Of a stretch of 64,000 nucleotides of DNA, positions 25,665 through 34,378 are shown one piece after another; within the stretch, counting starts at the first letter, position 1; each line of letters opens with the position of its first letter. The DNA is from Nannocystis bainbridge. GTDB lineage: Bacteria; Myxococcota_A; Polyangia; Nannocystales; Nannocystaceae. The notes beneath the pieces were generated by a model. The model was given only the letters and a program-made list of their open reading frames with translations, did no database searches and was not told the DNA's origin. The stretch covers positions 3,684,001 to 3,748,000 of the forward strand of contig NZ_JAQNDL010000001.1 in the NCBI RefSeq assembly GCF_028368995.1. The letters run 5' to 3'. The position numbers and the translations under genes were made by a program.

Positions 25665-26808
25665 CGAATCGATCGGCGCACGGACAATCCTGGCAGCAGT
25701 TGCCGCGGCTCTCGTGCGGATCGCAGATGCCATTGCCGCACATCGGCGAGGCGGCGGGCTCGCGCACCTGCAGCTCGGGGATCTTTTGCAAGCGCGAACA
25801 CTTGCCGTTGAGCAGCCGGGTCTTCGGCGGGCACGTCAGCGGCACCGCCTCTTGCAGCGGCGGGGCGACGACCGTGGCGGGCTCGGGCTCGCCGACTTCG
25901 CCGGACCCGGCCGGGTCGCCGCCGCGGCGACGCAGCGGCCCACAATCCTCGAAGCTGTGATGCGCCGCGGTGCGCTCGATCGGCTCGCAGCGGCCGTTTC
26001 CTGGCCACTCCTGGCTGCACCACGCGCCCGGCCGCGTGTCGGCCAGCTCGGCGCGCAGCTGATCGATCAGGGGCCCGAGCGCGGCGAAGTCGGCCTCGCC
26101 GAGCTGCTCGAACTTGGCCCAGCGGACCCGGCGGTTGCAGTCGAGCACCAGGGTCACCGGCAGGTTGCCGCGATAGAGGCCGCCGTCGTCGCCCGCCGCC
26201 AGCGTCGAGGCGAGCGCGTCACTCATCGTGCGATCGGCGAGGCGGACCGGCGCCGGCGGCATGACGCCGGAATAGTCATGATAGGACCGCAGCGGATCGG
26301 TGTGGTCCTTGATCTGGATCGGCACGAAGCGGACATTGTCCCATTCGCGGTGGCGGGCGAACATCGCCTTGAACTCGGGCAGCTCGGCGAGGCACGGGTC
26401 GCACCAGGTGGCCCAGAGGTTGACGACGTGGATCGTCCGCGCGGGCAACACCTGCGATGAGCCGAGGCGCAGCGTCTCGAGCGAGAGCTTGCCCGCCTCG
26501 CCCGGCGGCAGCGCCTCGAGGTTGAGGCGCATCGCCGGGGAGATGTCCATGCCGGAGGCGCCGAGGTAGCCCGATTTCGCCGGGTCCTGCCGCGGCGGCG
26601 GCCCCTGCACCGGCTCGGGGCTCGCCGGCTCGGGCGCAGGCGCGGCGGGCTCGCAGGCCCGCTGCCGCTCGGCCAGGATTCGCACGAATTGCTGGTGCTG
26701 GTCGGCCCGCCGGCCCATCAGCCACACCGTGATGATGAGACCCAGCGCCGTGAAGACGAGGTTGATCGCGGTCCATCCGAGGAACAGCCGGGTGCGGTCG
26801 CGGCTCAC
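25606..26808 (-). CDS. TlpA-like membrane-anchored thioredoxin with Cys-rich tail
   Basis: Product of 400 aa from GTG 26808, three bases after the stop of a 50-aa gene. One transmembrane anchor (residues ~8-30) and a Pro-rich linker lead to a periplasmic TlpA/ResA-type thioredoxin domain at ~120-265, with active site NLWATWCDPCLAELPEF (Cys136, Cys139) and the cis-Pro strand LPVTLVLD. Cys-rich C-terminal segments follow (CPPKTRLLNGKC, CGNGICDPHESRGNCCQDCP) that echo the repeats of the neighbouring Cys-rich lipoproteins. Such domains reduce or isomerise disulfides. The last ~19 residues are encoded by the 69-bp array. Last gene of a five-gene operon. Confidence 0.88.
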   Translation of the reverse strand: MSRDRTRLFLGWTAINLVFTALGLIITVWLMGRRADQHQQFVRILAERQRACEPAAPAPEPASPEPVQGPPPRQDPAKSGYLGASGMDISPAMRLNLEALPPGEAGKLSLETLRLGSSQVLPARTIHVVNLWATWCDPCLAELPEFKAMFARHREWDNVRFVPIQIKDHTDPLRSYHDYSGVMPPAPVRLADRTMSDALASTLAAGDDGGLYRGNLPVTLVLDCNRRVRWAKFEQLGEADFAALGPLIDQLRAELADTRPGAWCSQEWPGNGRCEPIERTAAHHSFEDCGPLRRRGGDPAGSGEVGEPEPATVVAPPLQEAVPLTCPPKTRLLNGKCSRLQKIPELQVREPAASPMCGNGICDPHESRGNCCQDCPCADRFVCKSLHPGESPRCRAVLQP

Positions 26809-26809
26809 G

Positions 26810-26962
26810 TCACGGCTCCCGTTCGCACGCGCCCTCGAGCCGGCGCACGAAGGTGTCGCGCTCGTGTCGCCAGCGCACGCCGACGACCGCGGCGGCGACG
26901 ATGCTGGCCATGGCGAGCAGGCAGGTGAGCTGGGCGAACAGCCGCGCGCTTCGTTCGGTCAC
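26810..26962 (-). CDS. 50-aa single-pass membrane protein
   Basis: GTG 26962 to TGA 26810; too short for default gene calling but bracketed exactly by its neighbours. Its GTG overlaps the TGA of the upstream OmpA-like gene (GTGA), and its own stop is followed one base later by the next GTG start. The sequence begins MTERSARLFAQLTCLLAMAS. It has one hydrophobic helix (~8-28) and a basic/acidic amphipathic tail ending CEREP. The gene upstream (OmpA-like) and downstream (TlpA-like) both have a similar N-in membrane anchor, so it may be an assembly or stability subunit. Function unknown. Confidence 0.7.
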   Translation of the reverse strand: MTERSARLFAQLTCLLAMASIVAAAVVGVRWRHERDTFVRRLEGACEREP

Positions 26963-28062
26963 GGCGCGGGCTCCTCGAGGTCGACGGAGATCGGCGGCTT
27001 GTACTCATCGCCGAGGCAGGGGATCGGGATGACGAAGACGACGCGGTTGACGGCCGAGAACAGGGCCTGCCAGGCCGGGGTGGTGCGATCGTCGAGATCG
27101 ATCGCCCCCTCGAGCGCGGCGCGCAGCTCCTGGGCGCTGGTCGGATCGGCGGTGACGAGCGGTGAGATCGCAGGCGGTCGGCCACCCGGATCCATCAAGT
27201 AGGTCTGACGATAACGCGCGGGCTCGATGGTCCGCGTATTGGGCAGGCCGAACGAACGGATCCGGACGCGTCGACGATCGCGCTCGGTCTCGGGCACGCC
27301 CTCGTAGAGCACGAGGTCGAGCAGGTTCTCGACGAACTTGATCCGCGCCAGCGACAGCCAATGATTGGCTTCGGCGTCACCGTCGGGGCTGGCGCGACCG
27401 ATGACGAAGATCTGCTTGGCCTCGCGCAGCGGTCCGGCGAACCGCCGCACCTGGTCGAGGTAATGGGCGAGGACCTCCTGCGCCGGCCAATCCTTGCGCT
27501 TCAGGTTGGGCTGGCCGCTCGGGAAATGAACCGCGAAGCGGTCAGGGAAGGCCGAGAGCAGCAGGTCGAATTTGTCATCCTCGAGCGCGAGCTGCTCCCA
27601 TTCGGCGGTCGTGCAGGCGCCGGCCGAGACGATGTCGGCGACGGTCGTCTTGCGGGTCGAGCACTTGACCGCGAGCGTCTTGACCGCGTCGGCGAGCGCC
27701 TCGTTCTTCTCGCACACGAGCGGGGTGCGATCGATGCTCTCCGGCGAGGCGCAGCGCAGGTTGTGACAGACGAGGCCGTCCCCGCACTCGCAGTCGCGGC
27801 AGCTGTCGCCCTCGGCGCACAGGACCTCGATCGGCACCGGGACGCAGGCGTTCAGGCGGCAATACTGGCCCGCGGGACAGGTCGCGGTCGCGGGGCGCGA
27901 CAGGTCGCAAGTCGGTGCCGCGGCGGTGGCCAGAGGCTGGACCTGGTCGAGCGTGAGGTCGGTGTCGGAGGTGACGAGATAGACGACCGAGGCGACCGCG
28001 ACCGCCATGGCGACGGTCAGCACGAGCATCATGAGGGTCGCGGGATCGCGGGGCGCGGGCAT
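26959..28062 (-). CDS. Membrane-anchored Cys-rich protein with OmpA-like region
   Basis: Product of 367 aa. N-terminal transmembrane anchor (LMMLVLTVAMAVAVASVVYL). Then a small Cys-rich module, ~52-105 (CPAGQYCRLNACVP, CRDCECGDGLVCHNLRC), related in style to DUF4215 repeats. The C-terminal half contains IFVIGRASPDGDAEANHWLS followed by LARIKFVENLLDLVL, the pattern of OmpA/MotB-type peptidoglycan-binding domains (strand, then Asn-x2-Leu-x2-Arg-like helix). Probably anchors the operon's complex to the cell wall. Its stop overlaps the next gene and its start lies 6 bp after the VKOR-DsbA stop. Confidence 0.8.
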   Translation of the reverse strand: MPAPRDPATLMMLVLTVAMAVAVASVVYLVTSDTDLTLDQVQPLATAAAPTCDLSRPATATCPAGQYCRLNACVPVPIEVLCAEGDSCRDCECGDGLVCHNLRCASPESIDRTPLVCEKNEALADAVKTLAVKCSTRKTTVADIVSAGACTTAEWEQLALEDDKFDLLLSAFPDRFAVHFPSGQPNLKRKDWPAQEVLAHYLDQVRRFAGPLREAKQIFVIGRASPDGDAEANHWLSLARIKFVENLLDLVLYEGVPETERDRRRVRIRSFGLPNTRTIEPARYRQTYLMDPGGRPPAISPLVTADPTSAQELRAALEGAIDLDDRTTPAWQALFSAVNRVVFVIPIPCLGDEYKPPISVDLEEPAP

Positions 28063-28068
28063 GACGAA

Positions 28069-29382
28069 TCAATCGGCTCTGGCGGGCGGAGCGGCCTGCA
28101 GCTCGACATACATGCCGAGCTCGGCGAACGGGGTGTTGGCGAAGATCCAGAAGGGCGGGCGCGCCGGATCGATCTGGCCGTCTTTGGCGGCATGCACCGC
28201 GATCGCAGGGACCGCCAGGTTCAGCGCCTCGGTGTGCCGCTGGTGAGCGGTGATCGTGGCGAGCACGCCGCGGTCCTCGTCGATGCAACGAAACAATGGA
28301 TTGCTGCGGTCGTCCGGATCGATCTCCATGCCGAGGTCGACCGCGCGGTTGCCGACGCGCTCGGCGGTGAACAGCGGCTGGCCGGCCTGGCGATCGTCCT
28401 GCAAGGCGAACAGGCCGCCGAGCAGGCGGAAGCCGGCGCCCGGATTCAGCTTCTCCATGCATTCGGCCGCGCGCGCGGCGAGGCAGGCGTTGTCGTCGCG
28501 GGCGCGATCGTCGGTGCGCACGAACCCGGCCGGGAAGGCCACCGGATCACAGGCGTGGCGCGGCGCGTGGTAGATCCACAGCTGGACCGGCCGGGAGAAT
28601 TGATGGTTGCGCAAGGCGTGGGCGAGCTGCTTGAACTTGCGCTTGCACGCGCTGCACGACATGTCGAGATAAGCCGCGAGGATCACCGGCGCGTCGGCGG
28701 GCCCGAGGCGGATCGGCGCGATCGGCGAGGGCTCGGCCTGCTCGGGGCAGCCGTCGCGCACGCTGACGGTGTGGCGCATGCCGTGATAGGCGAGCGACTG
28801 CACGCCGCTGGCGATCGTCAGCAGCATGCCGAGGCGGAACCCGGCGTCGATGAGCGAGGCGCGGCGATGACGAAACGCGATGCTCAGGCCGAACTGCTCG
28901 CGCGGGTCGGCGGTGCGCCGCACGACCGCCGCGAATATCAACAGGAGCAGGGTGACGACGTACAGCGACAGGCAGAACGGACAGGGCGATTGCAGGATCG
29001 CAAACGCGTACACGGCATAGACGAGGCTCACCAGCGCGACCAGGAGCGCCATGCCCCACAGCAAGCCAGCGGCGCAGCCGCCGAGGAAATCGTGCCGGAC
29101 CAGCTGGCCGATCGCCAGTACCACCATGCACGCGTAGGCCGCCGTGCCCCAGGCGCTGATCGGCAGGCCGCCGACGATCGACCATGCCGCCCCGAGAGCG
29201 TCCTCGCAGCGCATCTCGCCGACCTGACAGCCGCCGCTCGGGGCGAGGCATGGGGTATAGACAATGCGGAATTTCAGGACGGTCAGGTAGGCGCCGATCG
29301 AGGCGCCGACGAGTCCGAGCATGGCGCAGGCGATCAGCGCTTGCCGGTAGAGGCCGGCGACAGCGAGCCGGGCGGTGCTCAT
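28069..29382 (-). CDS. VKOR-DsbA fusion, periplasmic disulfide generator
   Basis: Product of 437 aa. Residues ~12-160 are a vitamin K epoxide reductase domain: about five hydrophobic helices, loop cysteines near Cys52 and Cys59, the SAWG-type segment ISAWGTAAYA and the quinone-reducing pair CPFC (Cys134, Cys137). A further helix leads to a DsbA/thioredoxin-like domain at ~225-430 with CSAC (Cys243, Cys246) in DMSCSACKRKF. VKOR passes electrons from substrate thiols via the fused thioredoxin to quinone, replacing DsbB. The start overlaps the kinase stop by ATGA. Best functional anchor of this operon: it introduces disulfides into exported proteins. Confidence 0.93.
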   Translation of the reverse strand: MSTARLAVAGLYRQALIACAMLGLVGASIGAYLTVLKFRIVYTPCLAPSGGCQVGEMRCEDALGAAWSIVGGLPISAWGTAAYACMVVLAIGQLVRHDFLGGCAAGLLWGMALLVALVSLVYAVYAFAILQSPCPFCLSLYVVTLLLLIFAAVVRRTADPREQFGLSIAFRHRRASLIDAGFRLGMLLTIASGVQSLAYHGMRHTVSVRDGCPEQAEPSPIAPIRLGPADAPVILAAYLDMSCSACKRKFKQLAHALRNHQFSRPVQLWIYHAPRHACDPVAFPAGFVRTDDRARDDNACLAARAAECMEKLNPGAGFRLLGGLFALQDDRQAGQPLFTAERVGNRAVDLGMEIDPDDRSNPLFRCIDEDRGVLATITAHQRHTEALNLAVPAIAVHAAKDGQIDPARPPFWIFANTPFAELGMYVELQAAPPARAD

Positions 29383-31334
29383 GGCTTGCCCGCCTTGTCG
29401 AGCGGCACGGGCACGAAATCGGCGCTCGACTGCGTCAATGTGTAGACAAACGCACCCCCGCGCGGGCTCTTGCCGAATGGGAACGACAGGGCCTTGCGAA
29501 AGCAGGCGCGAAGCTCACCATCGGCCGAATAGACGCGAATGTCCGCTGTGCCGCCCGGAGTGACATCGACGCGGAACTTGACGCTGGAGGTGACGCGGCC
29601 GCCCGTCATCATGCAGGTGGTACGCAGATACTTGAGCTGCTGGGCGATCTCCGAGCGCGCGGCCGTATAGGGGAAATTGGCCTCGGGCCGCGGCTTCGCA
29701 GGTGGAAGGTCGGTAGGCGGAGGTACTGGTGCTGAAGGCTGAGCGTCGGTCGGCGAAGGAGGCTTGGGTCCGGGTGACGTTTGCTTCGACTCGGATGCCG
29801 GCGGCGTTTGCGTTGACTCGGAGACCGGCGCGTCTTGCTTCGCCTTCGAGGGCGGCGCGTCTTGCTTCGCCTCCGGGGACGACGGCGGGGTTTGCTTCGT
29901 CTCCGGCGACGGCACGTTTTGCTTGGCCTCGGACGGAGACGGCGGATGGACCTGCGTGGCCTCGCCGGGCTCCGGCGCGACGATCGGCGCGGGTTCGCTG
30001 GGTGCTCGCTGGGTCTCGAGCGACGGCGGAGGTGCCTCGTGGGGCGCGTCCTTCGGCGCAATCTCGGCCGAGCCGCCGGTGAGACGCGGGTTCGTCCGGC
30101 GTTGCGTCGGGGAGCGCAATTCGGGTGACTTCGCGGGCGGGTGGTCGACGAGCGTGGGCGCGTTGGCCGTGACGACGTCGGGCGAGGCGTCGGCGGGCTT
30201 TACCAGCTGTGTGGCGACCACGAAGATGCCGATGGTCGAGAGCAGCGTGACGGCTCGGGCGGCGACCGCCCGCGGCGCGACGGTCTCAGCGGTCGAGCCG
30301 TGGCCCATGAGCGGGAACGGCCGGGGCTCTCCGCTCATCACACTGCCCTGAGGCAGCACCGCCGTCGCCGGCAGGCTGAAGGCCGCGCCCGAGACGCCGG
30401 CGCGGCGGATCCCCAGCACCGCGCAGATCGCCTGCGCCAGCTCGTCCGTGCTGGCATAGCGCTCACTGGGGTTCGCGGCCAGAGCCCGGAGGATGATCGC
30501 GTCGACGGCGGCAGGGATCGCCAGCTGCGGCGCGACACGGCTCGGCGGGATCCGCTCGCCGAGCACGTGCTTGCCCATGACCTCGAACGCGCTGTCGCCC
30601 CGGAACGGAGCGACGCCCGTCAGAAGCTTGTAGAGGGTGGCGCCGAGCGCATAAATATCGGTGCGTATGCCAGCCCGGGCGTCACCGGTGACGAGCTCCG
30701 GCGCGAGATAATCGGGCGTGCCGATCACCGTGCCCTTCTGCGTCGGGCCGGTGGGCGCGTCCACGTCGCGGGCGATGCCAAAATCGATAATCTTGATATG
30801 ATCGGGGTTGTCGTCGATCGTGATCCGGACACAATTGCTGGGCTTGATGTCGCGGTGAATAATGCCCTGGCGGTGAGCGCTGCCGAGGCCGCTGCACAGC
30901 TGCAAGGCGATCGGCCCCAGCCGCGTCCACGGCAGCGGACCCTCGCGTCGGAGCAGCACCTCGAGATCCTCACCGCGGAGGTACTCGAGCACGAGATAGA
31001 GCTCCCCGTGCGGCAAGGTCCCGACGTCGATGGCGTGCGCGACGTGGCTGCTGCGGACCTCCATCATGGCGCGCGCCTCGTTGAAGCACCGCGTCTGCAG
31101 CTCACTGCCGCGAGCAGGATGCGCCTCGACGACCTTGATCGCCAGCGACGCGCCCGTCCGCAAGTGCTTGCCGAGATACACGCGCCCCATGCCACCAGCC
31201 CCGAGCTTGCGCTCGACGCGATAGCGTCCCTCGATCTCGAGGCCGATGTACGGATCGGCCGGCGTCCGCCGCATGTTCGGTGCAGTGGCGGCGTCGTCGT
31301 CGAAGGCGGCCGCTTGCTCGGGCGGCCGCGTCAT
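29379..31334 (-). CDS. Transmembrane Ser/Thr protein kinase with periplasmic domain
   Basis: Product of 651 aa. Kinase domain ~37-300 with all key motifs: GAGGMGRVYLG, Lys67 in LAIKVV, HRDIKPSN (Asp162), DFG 184-186, activation-loop GTPDYLAPE and RTDIYALGATLYKLLTG. One transmembrane helix at ~360-378. A long Pro/Ser/Glu/Lys linker (~390-545) would span the periplasm to a C-terminal ~100-residue domain with a Cys pair (TTCMMTG, RACFRKAL) resembling TonB-C/AgmX-type modules. A kinase that senses an envelope signal through this domain and heads a redox operon is unusual. First gene; translation coupled to VKOR-DsbA. Confidence 0.93.
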   Translation of the reverse strand: MTRPPEQAAAFDDDAATAPNMRRTPADPYIGLEIEGRYRVERKLGAGGMGRVYLGKHLRTGASLAIKVVEAHPARGSELQTRCFNEARAMMEVRSSHVAHAIDVGTLPHGELYLVLEYLRGEDLEVLLRREGPLPWTRLGPIALQLCSGLGSAHRQGIIHRDIKPSNCVRITIDDNPDHIKIIDFGIARDVDAPTGPTQKGTVIGTPDYLAPELVTGDARAGIRTDIYALGATLYKLLTGVAPFRGDSAFEVMGKHVLGERIPPSRVAPQLAIPAAVDAIILRALAANPSERYASTDELAQAICAVLGIRRAGVSGAAFSLPATAVLPQGSVMSGEPRPFPLMGHGSTAETVAPRAVAARAVTLLSTIGIFVVATQLVKPADASPDVVTANAPTLVDHPPAKSPELRSPTQRRTNPRLTGGSAEIAPKDAPHEAPPPSLETQRAPSEPAPIVAPEPGEATQVHPPSPSEAKQNVPSPETKQTPPSSPEAKQDAPPSKAKQDAPVSESTQTPPASESKQTSPGPKPPSPTDAQPSAPVPPPTDLPPAKPRPEANFPYTAARSEIAQQLKYLRTTCMMTGGRVTSSVKFRVDVTPGGTADIRVYSADGELRACFRKALSFPFGKSPRGGAFVYTLTQSSADFVPVPLDKAGKP

Positions 31335-31606
31335 TCGAAGCTCCCGGGCGAGGTTGTGGCGATGGCCGAGCTTGGGGAGCTCTCGCTACATGCCTTCGAC
31401 ACCTGCATCATCGTGCCTCCACACCGTTTCGCGTCGCTGCATAGGCGAGTACAGGTCGTCGACGCGTCGCGGCTCCGGCCTATCATCGCGTCCGTCGCGC
31501 TACATGAAGTGGGAACACAGCTGGTCACGCCTGGGCTGTGACGCCGCGGACCGCAAGCCACAGGGCCAGCGGCAAATGGCTCAGAGGCATGGGAGCGTGG
31601 GAGCAT
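31331..31606 (-). pseudogene. Relic of a fourth Cys-rich lipoprotein unit (5' fragment)
   Basis: Downstream of the first Cys-rich gene, at the position expected one 1378-bp period further on, an ATG (31606) opens a 91-codon frame. Its residues ~24-39 (SPGVTSCVPTSCSATD) match the mature N-terminus of the intact neighbours (SPGATDCGPTSCGTTD), and the DNA ATGAAGTGGGA...GGGCTGT is shared. The lipobox is damaged and no Cys-rich repeats follow. Interpreted as a decayed, truncated tandem copy; it also overlaps the kinase promoter region. Confidence 0.6.
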
Positions 31607-31622
31607 GGTCTGAATTCGAGGA

Positions 31623-32987
31623 TCAGAGATGGTCCTGAAAGCAATAAACGTGGAGAGCTGTGCCGCAACCGTGGGGGTTGAGCTTGCCGTCGTTCAGTTC
31701 GGTCCAATCGGCATTGATCGCGGTGGTGACTCCTAGGCGGCCGCTTGGTTCAAGTTCTGGCGATGTCCAGCTTTGGCAATGCTCCTCGCCCGCCTTTGCG
31801 CCGCCTGCGGCGGTGTTGGACCAGACTTTCTTGGGAGCCACCGGGTCCGAACCTGCCTCGGTGAGGTTGATGGCAGCTGCGAGCGTCCCGTCGGTGAGGT
31901 CGGACCAGCCCTTGGCCACCGGGGTGCCATCGACGAGTTGGTACCAGCCGGTGAAAGTTTTGTCGAAGCGCGTGGCGGGGGAGCCGGTGTCGTCGCTCAG
32001 CCACGCGCGCCAGGCGGTGCCGGGGAGCTCGGGAGCAGCGATCATGCCGGCCGCAGCGCACTTCATGTCGGCGCCGGCGAGGCCGCCGAGGTTGCCATTG
32101 TGGATCGTGCTCGTCACGAACACGAGGCGCGGCTTGATGCACGCGTTGCTGCATGCGTCCTCGTCGACCTCGTTGCCGTCGTCGCATTCCTCGCCCGCTT
32201 GCGGGATGCCGTCGCCGCACCGCGTGCAGTCGCTGCGGCATTCGACCTCGTCCTCGTTGCCGTCGTCGCAAGACTCCCCGGCCGCGGGGTTGTGGTGGCC
32301 GTCGCCGCACTCCGCCGGGGTGCAGTCGCTGTCGCACGTCGGGGTCTCGCCGCCCTCGTCGCAAACCTCGGGCGCGCTCACGATGCCGTCACCGCAGCTG
32401 CAGTCGCCGCAGCTCCCGTCCTCGCTCGCCTCCTGACAGACCCCATCGCCGCAGTGCGGCGCCTTGCCCGTGCACGCCGTGTTGCAGGGCGCCTCGTCCG
32501 CGTTTTCCGTGTAGTCGTCCGAGTTCTCCGCCCCGTCGTCGCACGCCTCGTCGGCCGCCGGGTTGTGCATCCCGTCCCCGCACATCGCCGGCGTGCAGTC
32601 CGCGTCGCAGGTCGGCGTGTTGCCGCCCAGGTCGCACGCCTCCGTCGCCTGCATCGCCTTGTCCCCGCACCACTCCGGGTACGTCCCCGTGCAGCTCGCG
32701 TTGCAGTGCTTCGCCCCCGTGTACGCGTCGGAGTTGCACACCCCTTCATCGTCGCAGTCCTGGCCGTCGTCGCACGTCTCCCCGGGGTCCACCACGCCGT
32801 TGCCGCACTGGCCCGGGCCCGTCGTCGTCACGTCCGTCGTCGTGTCCGTCGTCGGGTCCGTCGTGCCGCATGAAGTGGGACCGCAATCAGTCGCGCCAGG
32901 GCTGTCGGAGCTACAGCCGACAACGCCTGAAACAAGTAGCGCGAGCGGAAGCGCGGAGCGGAGCAGTTCGAGAGCCTGGGCGAGCAT
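31623..32987 (-). CDS. Cys-rich repeat (DUF4215-type) lipoprotein, tandem copy 1
   Basis: Product of 454 aa. The start at 32987 gives a lipoprotein signal (ALPLALLVSGVVGC); the longer frame runs into the upstream gene's end. After a Thr/Asp linker there are seven Cys-rich repeats starting CGNG or CGDG and ending DDG/DLGG with following CNxxC (for example CGDGHHNPAAGESCDDGNED). The C-terminal ~165 residues form a separate domain (RLVFVTSTIHNGNLGGLAGA ... WRAWLSDDTGSP ... LHVYCFQDHL), resembling DUF1554/C-type-lectin-like modules. Likely surface attached and heavily disulfide bonded. The C-terminal third differs from copies 2 and 3. Confidence 0.9.
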   Translation of the reverse strand: MLAQALELLRSALPLALLVSGVVGCSSDSPGATDCGPTSCGTTDPTTDTTTDVTTTGPGQCGNGVVDPGETCDDGQDCDDEGVCNSDAYTGAKHCNASCTGTYPEWCGDKAMQATEACDLGGNTPTCDADCTPAMCGDGMHNPAADEACDDGAENSDDYTENADEAPCNTACTGKAPHCGDGVCQEASEDGSCGDCSCGDGIVSAPEVCDEGGETPTCDSDCTPAECGDGHHNPAAGESCDDGNEDEVECRSDCTRCGDGIPQAGEECDDGNEVDEDACSNACIKPRLVFVTSTIHNGNLGGLAGADMKCAAAGMIAAPELPGTAWRAWLSDDTGSPATRFDKTFTGWYQLVDGTPVAKGWSDLTDGTLAAAINLTEAGSDPVAPKKVWSNTAAGGAKAGEEHCQSWTSPELEPSGRLGVTTAINADWTELNDGKLNPHGCGTALHVYCFQDHL

Positions 32988-33000
32988 GGATGGGATTGAT

Positions 33001-34365
33001 TCAGGGAGTATTCTGGAAGCAGTATAAGTGGAAACTGTTGCTGCAGTTGAGCGGGTTGTTGCCCGCGTCTTCAACGTCGGTCCAGTCCGAGTTCGCCGCG
33101 GTCGTGTCTCCTAGACGGCCTTTTGGTGGAATTGCTGAGGACGCCCAATTATTGCAGTGCTCGGAACCGGCTTTCGCTCCGGCCAAATCCGAATTGGACC
33201 ACGCCCCGAAGGGCTCTCCGGAGATTTGACCGGCCTCGGTGAGGTTGATGGCGGCTGCGAGCGTCCCGTCGGTGAGGTCCGACCAGCCCTTGGCTACTGG
33301 GGTGCCGTCGACGAGCCGGTACCAGCCGGTGAAAGTTTTGTCGAAGCGCGAGGAGGGAGAGCCGGTGTCGTCGCTGAGCCAGGCGCGCCACGCGGTGGCG
33401 GGGAGCTCGGGAGCGGCGGTCATGCCGGCCGCAGCGCACTTCATGTCGGCGCCGGCGAGCCCGCCGAGGTTGCCGTCGAACTTTGCGCTCGTCACGAACA
33501 CGAGGCGCGGCTTGATGCACGCGTTGCTGCATGCGTCCTCGTCGACATCGTTGCCGTCGTCACACTCTTCGCCCACCTGCGGGATGCCGTCGCCGCACCG
33601 CGTGCAGTCGCTGCGACATTCGACCTCGTCCTCGTTGCCGTCGTCGCAAGACTCCCCGGCCGCGGGGTTGTGGTGGCCGTCGCCGCACTCCGCCGGGGTG
33701 CAGTCGCTGTCGCACGTCGGGGTCTCGCCGCCCTCGTCGCAAACCTCGGGCGCGCTCACGATGCCGTCACCGCAGCTGCAGTCGCCGCAGCTCCCGTCCT
33801 CGCTCGCCTCCTGACAGACCCCATCGCCGCAGTGCGGCGCCTTGCCCGTGCACGCCGTGTTGCAGGGCGCCTCGTCCGCGTTGTCCGTGTAGGCGTCCGA
33901 GTTCTCCGCGCCGTCGTCGCACGCCTCGTCGGCCGCCGGGTTGTGCATCCCGTCCCCGCACATCGCCGGCGTGCAGTCCGCGTCGCAGGTCGGCGTGTTG
34001 CCGCCCAGGTCGCACGCCTCCGTCGCCTGCATCGCCTTGTCCCCGCACCACTCCGGATACGTCCCCGTACAGCTCGCGTTGCAGTGCTTCGCCCCCGTGT
34101 ACGCGTCGGAGTTGCACACCCCGTCATCGTCGCAATCCTGGCCGTCGTCGCAGGTCTCTCCGGCCTCGACCACGCCGTTGCCGCACTGGCCCGGGCCTGT
34201 CGTCGTCACGTCCATCGTCGTGTCCGTCGTCGGGTCCGTCGTGCCGCATGAAGTGGGACCGCAATCAGTCGCGCCAGGGCTGTCGGAGCTACAGCCGACA
34301 ACGCCTGAAACAAGTAGCGCGAGCGGAAGCGCGGAGCGGAGCAGTTCGAGAGCCTGGGCGAGCAT
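33001..34365 (-). CDS. Cys-rich repeat (DUF4215-type) lipoprotein, tandem copy 2
   Basis: Product of 454 aa with the same architecture and exactly the same length as copy 1, offset by exactly 1378 bp. The lipoprotein signal, linker and seven Cys-rich repeats are nearly identical to copy 1. The C-terminal ~95 residues (from NLTEAGQISGEPFGAW to CFQNTP) are instead identical to copy 3. The copy is therefore a mosaic, consistent with unequal crossing-over or gene conversion. It differs from both at a 15-bp block (33475-33489) coding SAKFD after RLVFVT. The gap to the next gene's ATG is 13 bp and lacks a ribosome-binding site, so translation is probably coupled. Confidence 0.9.
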   Translation of the reverse strand: MLAQALELLRSALPLALLVSGVVGCSSDSPGATDCGPTSCGTTDPTTDTTMDVTTTGPGQCGNGVVEAGETCDDGQDCDDDGVCNSDAYTGAKHCNASCTGTYPEWCGDKAMQATEACDLGGNTPTCDADCTPAMCGDGMHNPAADEACDDGAENSDAYTDNADEAPCNTACTGKAPHCGDGVCQEASEDGSCGDCSCGDGIVSAPEVCDEGGETPTCDSDCTPAECGDGHHNPAAGESCDDGNEDEVECRSDCTRCGDGIPQVGEECDDGNDVDEDACSNACIKPRLVFVTSAKFDGNLGGLAGADMKCAAAGMTAAPELPATAWRAWLSDDTGSPSSRFDKTFTGWYRLVDGTPVAKGWSDLTDGTLAAAINLTEAGQISGEPFGAWSNSDLAGAKAGSEHCNNWASSAIPPKGRLGDTTAANSDWTDVEDAGNNPLNCSNSFHLYCFQNTP

Positions 34366-34378
34366 GGATGGGATTGAT

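Noticed and set aside
20932..26460. Very long open frame of 1842 codons on the plus strand
   Set aside because: It runs antisense to several well-supported genes (L,D-transpeptidase, TlpA-like) and through the tandem array. Its composition is Arg/Ala/His-rich without motifs; it is a by-product of high GC codon bias.
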